Shown piece by piece: positions 57,570 through 64,000 of a DNA stretch of 64,000 nucleotides. The number at the start of each line of letters is the position of its first letter. The stretch's first letter is position 1. The stretch is taken from positions 36,456,001 to 36,520,000 of the forward strand of contig OZ231127.1 in the NCBI GenBank assembly GCA_965153355.1, read 5' to 3'. The notes below the pieces were generated by a model. It had not been told where the DNA came from and searched no databases. It worked only from the letters and a program-made list of their open reading frames with translations. The position numbers and the translations under genes are program-made. The stretch comes from Flaccisagitta enflata (taxonomy: Eukaryota > Chaetognatha > Sagittoidea > Aphragmophora).

Positions 57570-57927
57570 ATCCCGGGACTTTGCTGAATGGTTGTTTTGT
57601 GCCCCTTCATAACGTGACACAGTGACCCGAACATGACATTAGAATGAGAATTCTTTGGGAGGTGGTTGCAGGATAATTAAAGAATGCGATCATAGAGTTC
57701 TTTGCACATCAAGCTCAATAAGAGAATGCAGGACTTTGAAAAATGAACCAATTACTTTTTATTTATTTATTTTTACCCTTTTCGCAAAAAAAGCTATCAT
57801 GTGCCTCTTCAAACATCAATGGAGGCTGTATCTGTCTATCGATTCATTCATTCATTCATTCATTCATTCATTATGCTCATTTATAGAAACCGTTCATTCA
57901 TAAAAACTTTCATTCATAACAAAAAAA

Positions 57928-58012
57928 TTTTTTAGGTGCAACAAAGCGCCTCTATAATTGGCAGTGTCCTTCGGTTCGTTGGTCGGTTTGTTAGTTGGTC
58001 TGTCGGTCGGAC
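57928..58012 (+). mobile_element. R element, GTGCAAC subfamily, truncated
   Basis: TTTTTTTAGGTGCAACAAAG, CGCCTCTATAATTGG, TTGGTCGG repeats; no distal end found. Preceded by an ATTC microsatellite (57846-57871). Confidence 0.65.
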
Positions 58013-58403
58013 GGAAAAAATACATACATAAGTGCTTAATACGCGATGCTTGTTAACTCTCCCATGTTTGTAATTGCCAACTGTGTAATCTAAAAAAAAT
58101 CTTACCAACAAGGATGTTTACACTCGCTATCTTGGCAAAGACTCACTCATGCACTCACATGCACACGGCATATCCACTTCCATTGACTTATTGGCTTACT
58201 GGCATTATGCAACTAAAAGGGAGGTACAAGACCAAAGCTGTTTGTGACGAATTACCTTTCAGCAAGCTCGCATCTTTGAATGAGGCTCTAGAAGTTGATC
58301 AAAGAGACCCAAAAACGCGATTTTGATTATCCAGGGAATGGCGCCATAGAAAAAGTGTCGTAGAATTACTAACGTCGCATTTTCAAGGAAAAAATCTACT
58401 GTG

Positions 58404-58647
58404 GTGACACTCATAATTTTATTTCAAACAAGCCATTGGCATTGCGCAGCTTTCTAGCTTGATCGGAACCTTTTTTAGGGTCAATTTGAAATTGACAAAG
58501 AAAATAAAAGGATTTTCTTAAGGGGATTATTAAGGGGATTTTTTCCCATTAATTTCAATGCAAACTTTAAGTGGGCACTAAAAAAGGTTCCCATTAAGCT
58601 AGAAAGCTGTGCATTGGCTCGTTTTAAATAAAATCATGAGTGTCACA
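58404..58647. mobile_element. Foldback element related to 57167-57569
   Basis: TGACACTCATAATTTTATTT mirrored by AAATAAAATCATGAGTGTCA; GGAACCTTTTTTAG mirrored by CTAAAAAAGGTTCC. Nearby GGGATGCAATCGGCG is shared with the other copy. Confidence 0.8.
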
Positions 58648-58734
58648 TTATGGAGGGGGCACATAAGATCGATTCAGCTATGTCCTGGGATGCAATCGGC
58701 GTAATTTCCACAGATTTAAGAGAACTCATATAAG

Positions 58735-58820
58735 TCATGTTGCTTTGGTGGAAGATTACGGGAATAGGAAAAGGGGGAAGTGAAAGATGGCCTTGGAAAA
58801 GGATTTGTCTCGCGGTCTTC
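58735..58820 (-). CDS. Unrecognised gene J, terminal exon
   Basis: 86 nt: 2 nt plus 28 codons including TGA. Strong acceptor gccaacttttttttag. It encodes DRETNPFPRPSFTSPF then SYSRNLPPKQT and stop; disordered, Pro/Ser/aromatic. The phase matches exon 4 (G+AA giving Glu). The opposite strand here has a 49-codon open frame with a membrane-like segment (58788-58937), so the strand assignment is not certain. Confidence 0.45.
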
Positions 58821-58973
58821 TAAAAAAAAGTTGGCTTTCACAGGTTTCTTTGTATTTCTCCTTCATGTTTTTCGTCATCCTAATTATTATCTGGCTCAGG
58901 AGAAGGCAACCATTTAATCACGAAAATTGTGATTAAGTTAAAGTCATTTTCACTAAAGCACGACGTCGTGCTT

Positions 58974-59409
58974 CAGTGGAATTGGAAATAACTGATTTTT
59001 TCATTGAAGCGAAGATAGTTAGAGTAATCTTCATTTACTTTTATCTGAAGAAATCATCTCTTTTCTTTTTATCTCTCATTTCCTTTCATAAAGACATATA
59101 TCCATCTCGCTTTTTTCCCACTTGGTTACCGGAGCAGAATAAAAACATTGGCTTTTGCTCATAGGACAATTTTGGTCCGTACATGTCTCGAGCGTTTTTT
59201 CCCTACTTAGCGGATTTCAGTTGAATTTTCGCTGATCAAGATGAAAGAAATAACACATGAAAGCACATTGCCACAAGCGGGGGATTATCGCCGCAAATTT
59301 TTATTTTTTATCATGAATTGATTTTTTTTATTTTTTTATTTTTTTGCTGTGTAAATTTGAACAAAGAGTATTTGAGTGATCAAACAACGCGAAACAGCGA
59401 TTCAAACAA
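58974..59409. other. Gene J intron and AT-rich DNA
   Basis: Between the terminal exon and exon 4 of gene J; T-rich, no motif beyond the palindrome at its edge. Confidence 0.5.
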
Positions 59410-59628
59410 ACAAGGCCGGATACAAGGCTACCCCAGTCGCGTGCGGGTGGGCAGGGGCCATATTTGAGATCAGTGGAGCATTTGGGCAGGAGCGGTATAG
59501 CCAAAAACCCCATAAGCGCCAAAAAAGTAAAGCGGGACGGATGGACAGACGGATGGACGGACGGACGGACGGACGGACGGACGGACCGACAAAGCCGGGT
59601 GTAGAGTCGCGTAGCATGCGACTAAAAA
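59410..59628 (-). mobile_element. R element, full length, in gene J intron
   Basis: ACAAGGCCGGATACAAGGCT, CCCCAGTCGCGTGCGGGTGG, GCATTTGGGCAGGAGCGG, GACGGACGGACGG, GAGTCGCGTAGCATGCGACT, AAAAA. Lies between gene J exons 4 and 5. Confidence 0.88.
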
Positions 59629-59705
59629 GTTAATTTGCTTATCTGTAAAAGGTTGCTGGTGGTTTGTTTGAGAGAAAGGTAGTAAACGCATGCGGAACAT
59701 AGAAC

Positions 59706-59876
59706 CCCACATCCCTGTTTTTGAGTTGATTATAGGTAAGATAGCGTTTATTCGAACTTCCTCTGAAACTTCCAAGGGAACGAAATCTGCGTCGTCGTCG
59801 TCGTTGTCGTCATTTCCGATTCCTTCAACTTCTTGAATTTGCCCCAGTGCAGTTGACAACGTGATCTCCATTTTAA
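59706..59876 (-). CDS. Unrecognised gene J, exon 4
   Basis: 171 nt: 2 nt, 56 codons, 1 nt. Acceptor aaataacattacag, donor GTGGG|gttcta. It encodes VKMEITLSTALGQIQEV, an Asp/Asn run, DFVPLEVSEEVRINAILPI and NSKTGMW. An ATG at 59869 is open for 100+ codons if not spliced, but that frame then runs into the R element at 59628-59410, so splicing is preferred. The donor is weak, but its phase fits exon 5. Confidence 0.55.
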
Positions 59877-59964
59877 CTGTAATGTTATTTTGCTCATGGG
59901 TACCTTGTTTTATTAAAACTCAAATTTCACATTATGACCAAAAAATCAACAATATTTTTGTCAC

Positions 59965-60148
59965 CTGAGTTGATTTCATCGGCGCTATTTGCATACTCTA
60001 AAATGTCAAGAAGTTGGTCTCGCCTGTTGAAATGTGGTCTCGTTCCGGCCTTTGCTTTGATGGTGTTGATGTTGACGTCGACAAACGGACGTTTAAAACG
60101 CTCAGCGGCTTCCTCGCGTGCGCGTTCTTCTCGTTCACGCCGACCAGC
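59965..60148 (-). CDS. Unrecognised gene J, exon 3
   Basis: 184 nt: 61 codons plus 1 nt. Acceptor attcgtcaggcgtag, donor AACTCAG|gtgaca. A charged helix (REREERAREEAAERFKR) is followed by PFVDVNINTIKAKAGTRPHF and RRDQLLDILEYANSADEINS, which looks like a folded, conserved segment. Phase 0 in and phase 1 out fit exons 2 and 4. I do not recognise the family. This is the best part of the protein for a homology search. Confidence 0.65.
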
Positions 60149-60503
60149 CTACGCCTGACGAATACCCTGTTCAAACCTAAGAATAGCATAAGTAGAAGAA
60201 ATGAAAAAGGGCAAGGGAGCTAGGGAGACGTAAGTCTCAAAAAGCTTTTCAAAAGCTCAGAATTGAGCTTTTTTTAGCTCTAGCAACTTGGGATTTAAGC
60301 TTTGGGCTGAAAAAGCTGATTTCTGAGCTTTTAAGTATTTAAAAACGCGTTGTGACCTATTTATTGATGAGAGTGCTAAGGGATTTGACATTCTAGATGA
60401 ATATCTTGTCTTAAAATCTATCTGTAAGCCAAAAATGAGAAAAATTAAAAGTTGATTCGAGAAAAAAAAAAAAGTTGTAAACCGTAATTTTTTCACACAA
60501 TGT

Positions 60504-61064
60504 ACAGTAGATGTCGTCTAGACTTGGAAATACAGGGGAATTCATTACAGGAAGACAAATACACCTAAGAGACTGATATTTAAAACTAATAAAAGGATGC
60601 TTTATTGCCCATGGGTGTTGGTTGTCATGGGAACACGTTTCCAATGTTTATCAATATTTATCAATATTTTGAGAAAGGAACATTGTTTAAAATAAAAATT
60701 TCTACAACTTTCCAACAATATGTTCTGTAAGAATATCGCTTGTTTGACAGTTACTAGGGAGCATCACAGGGCTGTCACACTTAGTTACGCTCCCTAGCAA
60801 CGGCTAAACAAGCATTATTTTTACAGAACATATTGTAGGAAAGTTGTTGCGAATCTTTTTTTAGGCAATGTTCCCTCAAAAAATTTCTTAAAATGTTGAT
60901 ACTTTATCGTAAATATATGGAAATGTATTTCCATAGCAACCAACACCCAAAGGCAATATTGCATTTTTTTATTAACCTATATTCCAAATATCAGTCTTTC
61001 AAGTATATTTGTCTGCCTGTAGTGAATTCCCCTATATTTCCAAGTCTAGATGAAATCTACTGTA
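60504..61064. mobile_element. Foldback element (second copy of the 26615 family, uninterrupted)
   Basis: ACAGTAGATGTCGTCTAGAC at the left and GTCTAGATGAAATCTACTGT at the right; turn region TAGCAACGGCTAAACAAGC. Serves as the intact reference for the split copy. Confidence 0.85.
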
Positions 61065-61294
61065 GCTACAGACCTTAGATTCACTACAAAAAAGAAATTA
61101 GCCCACTCGAGGAGCTTATTTAGCCAAAAAAAATCAAAGAAAATATATAAAAAAAATCAAAAGCTGAAAAATCAGCTTTTCTAGGGTCTCTGGCTGTCAG
61201 TCAGTCATGCACTGTGACTGGTTCAGGCAAATTTCTGCTTTCCCCTGTCACTGCCCTACCTCAATTGGCATTACAATTAACCATGTTCAATTAC

Positions 61295-61712
61295 CACGTC
61301 AGCTTGAATTTCTCCCGTCTGTGTAGTTTCAGCGACAGTTGAGATTTCTGCAGAGTTGACGTCAGCATGAACATTGACGTGGATTTCAACGGCGTTTGTC
61401 ACAGCATCGTTGATAATTCGGATTTCTTCTGAGTTATGGCGTTGATCTCCGCTTCGTCATCGCCAATTACGATTTCGTCGGGATGAACGTCAGCTTCATC
61501 GCAGAGTCGAGTTTCGGAAATAACTGTAAATGGCGCGGGCGGTTGTTGGCGATGAGGGGGAACATAGTGCGTGCAAAGTTGGGCATCATCTACGTCCGAT
61601 TAACTCGCAAGATCGATTGTCGATGGAATTGAGCAGACGTCGTCATTCAAACCACCATCGAGTGTAAGGGATTGTTGATGTGGTGGAGAAGAGTCTCGAG
61701 AGGCTGCTGGAT
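61295..61712 (-). pseudogene. Unrecognised gene J, exon 2 with a stop and a frameshift
   Basis: 418 nt. Acceptor cattctgaatcag, donor GACGTG|gtaatt. The reading frame is protein-like throughout (SRDSSPPHQQSLTLDGG; CTHYVPPHRQQPPAPF; DEADVHPDEIVIGDDEAEIN; NAVEIHVNVHADVNSAEIST) but has an in-frame TAA at about 61604 (AGT TAA TCG) and a one-base loss near 61440 after GCCATAAC. Acidic, Val/Ile-rich, probably disordered. Either the gene has recently decayed or the assembly has base errors; the exons on either side are intact. Confidence 0.55.
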
Positions 61713-61814
61713 CTGATTCAGAATGAAACAATGGCTTTCTAGATAGCTGATGGGTCAAAACGATCTCTTACCAAACTATCAAAATAGGTTACTAAACTGC
61801 CACCGCCTCAGTAC

Positions 61815-61842
61815 CTCGAATCCACACTTCATCTTCCTCCAT
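61815..61842 (-). CDS. Unrecognised gene J, exon 1 with start codon
   Basis: 28 nt: ATG plus eight more codons (MEEDEVWIR) plus 1 nt, with ATG context aacaATGG and donor CGAG|gtactg. The intron to exon 2 is about 100 bp. Phase 1 exit matches exon 2 entry (G+AT giving Asp). Gene J totals 888 coding bases once the single frameshift in exon 2 is counted as one missing base, i.e. 295 residues. No domain recognised. All five exons chain in phase, which is the main evidence for the model. Confidence 0.55.
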
Positions 61843-62230
61843 TGTTTCCTCTATCGTTCACGCAATTGCATCCAGCTTAGTGTTTCCTTTTTCGTGTTTA
61901 TTTTTGCAAAAAATAACGAGAAAGAAAAATGATCGTCGTCTATCTGCCTAAGTTTCGGTAACACCGTCGAAATCCTATACGCGTTCCTGGTATCGGTATT
62001 ATTTTGGTCTTATGCCATGTGATAAGAAAAACTTTTAAAAAAGATGAAAAATTAGGAAAAATTTCCAAAGATAATAATTTATGACAAAAAGAAAAACCTA
62101 TCTTTATTTGAATAAGAGAAATAAAAAAGTTTTTAATTGCACTGAAATGACTTGTACATGTAGTGACCAATCAAAGAAAAACTGGATTGACTTTTTGTTT
62201 CATTGCAATATAAAAAAAGGTCAAGAGTCA

Positions 62231-62330
62231 TTCCACTGAAGCACGAATTTCAATTCAACTGAAGCACGAATTTCAATTCAATTGAAGCACGAAGTTGTGC
62301 TTCAGTGGAATGGGGCCTTACTGGCCTCAT
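62231..62330. repeat. Inverted CACTGAAGCACGA repeats
   Basis: ATTCCACTGAAGCACGAATT twice, then AAGTTGTGCTTCAGTGGAAT inverted; related to the 18-bp palindrome at 58956-58973. Confidence 0.75.
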
Positions 62331-62365
62331 TTCCAGCGCAAAGTTCGTGATTCAGTGGGTAGGGT

Positions 62366-62608
62366 CCAGTAGTCCTACAGTACTTAGTACTACCTCCCAG
62401 TAGTCCTAATGGTCCACTAGTACTATCAGCCACTAGTCCTCTTATCCACTAGTCCTACATTTCACTAGTCCTAAGGTTGTTTGAACTACTGGATACAGTG
62501 GGTAGGACTAGTGGGCAGAGGACTAGTGGACAGGAGGACTAGTTGGCGGGAGGACTAGTGGGCAGGAGGTCTACTGGGAGGTAGTACTAAGTACTGTAGG
62601 AATACTGG
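62366..62608. mobile_element. Foldback with ACTAGTCC repeats
   Basis: CCAGTAGTCCTACAGTACTT / AGTACTACCTCCCAGTAG mirrored by CTACTGGGAGGTAGTACTAA / GTACTGTAGGAATACTGG; between them many CACTAGTCC or GGACTAGTG units. Confidence 0.85.
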
Positions 62609-62961
62609 GCGGAACCCGATTCGGGTGACTAGCTCGCTAAGGAGCGCCCACGATCCGTTTATCTGTTCATTTCTGATCATCCATGGCATTTCTGGGCGGT
62701 CCATAGATATCCCTATGTTATGGCGACGAGATGACTAGACTCTAGTCATCGGTAATGAACAAGAACAAGGCAGCTCAAAGACAGTCAGAATCAATGAATT
62801 TACCTTTTCGCGTCCTACTTGCGGGGAAAAAGAGTATACAGATTATAAAACAATACATATCAAATACGTAGAATTATGAGGTGTATTGGCTTATTTTCTC
62901 CATACGATCCACAAAGATTTTTATAATTCATCTCTTTCTCGTGATTTACCTGCTGTAACCA

Positions 62962-63267
62962 TTTTTAGAGGCGTCCGTCAGGAACGCATCTCTATAAGAA
63001 GGTCTGTCCGCCCGTCCGTCCGTCCGTCCGTCCGTCCGTCCGTCGGTATGTCTGTTGCGCAAGTGCAAAAACCGCGTTTCTCGGCTGTTTTTGGCCACGG
63101 TGAGATCCTATACTGAAACAAATATTCAACCAACATGTTTTGAGAGCCTCCTTTACTACTAAGTCGTTTCACCCGTCTGTTCGTCCATCTGTCTCTCCAT
63201 ATATGTCACATGATCAATACATGCAGAGACACGGCCCGGACGCATCGTTGCCCGGTCGGGCTTGTTC
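62962..63267 (+). mobile_element. R element, GCGTCC subfamily
   Basis: TTTTTAGAGGCGTCCGTCAG, GAACGCATCTCTATAAGAAG, TCCG repeats, CGCGTTTCTCGGCTGTTTTT, CCGGACGCATCGTTGCCCGG, TCGGGCTTG. Confidence 0.82.
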
Positions 63268-63352
63268 CTTTATTATATGGTACCACTGAACTTTTAGCAA
63301 CAAAGTTTCCAGTTTTTACTAACAACCCGCGTTACAAATATCATCTTTTATA

Positions 63353-63560
63353 GCAAGTGACGCGGGGTCACAATATCGTCGCGGACAGGTGGGCAGGGGC
63401 CTAAAGCCCCCCCCCTCCAGTCCACACACACACACACACGCAATACAACCGGAAATCTTAAATGCGCGTTTTCGCACGTTTTAGCTCGAGCGTGACCAAC
63501 GGAACGATGGATGGACCAGTGGATGGACCCGCCAACAAAGCCTCCTATAGAATCGCTAGT
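63353..63560 (-). mobile_element. R element, diverged end
   Basis: AGCAAGTGACGCGGGGTCAC, ATCGTCGCGGACAGGTGGGC, CA microsatellite, TGCGCGTTTTCGCACG, GGATGGACCAGTGG, AGAATCGCTAGTCCGTGTCC. Followed by a 71-bp minisatellite. Confidence 0.65.
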
Positions 63561-63599
63561 CCGTGTCCGTGTCCGTGTCCCAGTTGTTTAAGTTACACT

Positions 63600-64000
63600 T
63601 CTGGGCACCCAAAGCAACTGTTACATTAGTCCCTGCTTAAAATATTTTAATCATTCTTAAGTCATTGTCTTATTAAGTCACTACTCATACTCTAAGCACT
63701 ACTCAGCCATTGTCACATCAGCCCATATTTTAGTCATTCTTGTTAAACTAAAGCCAAGGACGCCACTGCACTGAGCCACTGTCACATCAGCCCCTGTTTT
63801 AGTCATTCTTATTACATCAAAGCTAAAGGCACTAGTCAGCCATTGTCACATTAGCCCCTATTTTAGTCATTCTTGTTACATCAAAGCTAAGGGCGCCGCT
63901 GAGCTATTGTCACATCAGCCCCTGTTTTTGCTGTTCTTGTTACATCAAAGCCAATTGCGCCGCTGAGCCACTGTCACATCAGCACCTGTTTTTGTTGTTC
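63600..64000 (+). repeat. About 71-bp minisatellite running off the right edge
   Basis: TGTCACATCAGCCCCTGTTT, TTAGTCATTCTTGTTACATC and AAAGCTAAGGGCGCCGCTGA recur about every 70 bp, at least five times, with older copies toward 63600. Confidence 0.85.

Noticed and set aside
58114-58326. Plus-strand frame ending SLNEALEVDQRDPKTRF
   Set aside because: Looks protein-like, but an equally good minus-strand micro-exon with donor GAAAG|gtaatt exists over the same bases. Neither can be chained to a gene.

Overview
This is a piece of an animal (invertebrate metazoan) nuclear genome, not a bacterial or organellar one. Short coding exons with matching splice signals and codon phases are scattered through very repeat-rich, mostly AT-rich DNA. 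One 10-base assembly gap of Ns lies at 37306-37315. The proteins (OTU plus Tudor protein, secreted von Willebrand A protein, MYND-like zinc finger) and the absence of vertebrate SINE/LINE families point to an invertebrate. I cannot name the species.

Genes. All exons that I can chain by phase lie on the minus strand. (1) An OTUD4/ALG13-type gene (OTU domain followed by a Tudor region) starts at 23758 and runs off the left edge. Seven exons (1099 coding bases, about 366 codons) spread over 23.7 kb can be joined with consistent phases. Its catalytic Cys position reads Ser. (2) The last two exons of an unrecognised gene lie at 26427-25862. (3) A secreted protein with a signal peptide, an acidic stretch and a vWA domain starts at 39175; two exons are visible and the rest must lie beyond the satellite block and gap. 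(4) An unrecognised acidic protein has three or four exons at 46150-40642. (5) A five-exon unrecognised gene of about 295 codons runs 61842-58735; its second exon carries a stop codon and a frameshift. A decayed transposon-borne gene and a MYND-like fragment lie on the plus strand inside a 7.4 kb inverted-repeat element (47366-54720).

Repeats dominate. (a) Family R: more than 20 short elements with a terminal hairpin, a GTCN-type tetranucleotide tract (TCGG/TCCG) and a distal motif that matches the hairpin arm; this resembles the DINE-1/HINE group of Helentron-related elements. (b) Family B: asymmetric inverted-repeat elements beginning with a hairpin and GGTCAGCGG and ending GCCGCTGCCCAAAAA, which carry 20-bp minisatellite arrays inside. 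One of them (3432-10725) holds about 140 copies of GGCCTCGAGGCTGGGATTTG. (c) At least fifteen foldback or TIR elements, several nested with visible target duplications. (d) A 5.9 kb 20-bp satellite block (31405-37305) that reverses orientation at a 12-bp palindrome. (e) Many long microsatellites, two of which begin within a few bases of splice donors.

Layout: 1-24 kb OTU gene with introns full of B, R and foldback elements; 24-26.5 kb intergenic DNA and the end of gene L; 26.5-31.4 kb nested hairpin elements; 31.4-37.3 kb inverted satellite; 37.3-46.2 kb vWA gene and acidic gene with microsatellites; 46.6-55.5 kb the large TIR element with nested insertions; 55.8-57 kb GAA/CAA tracts; 58.7-61.9 kb gene J; 62-64 kb repeats.
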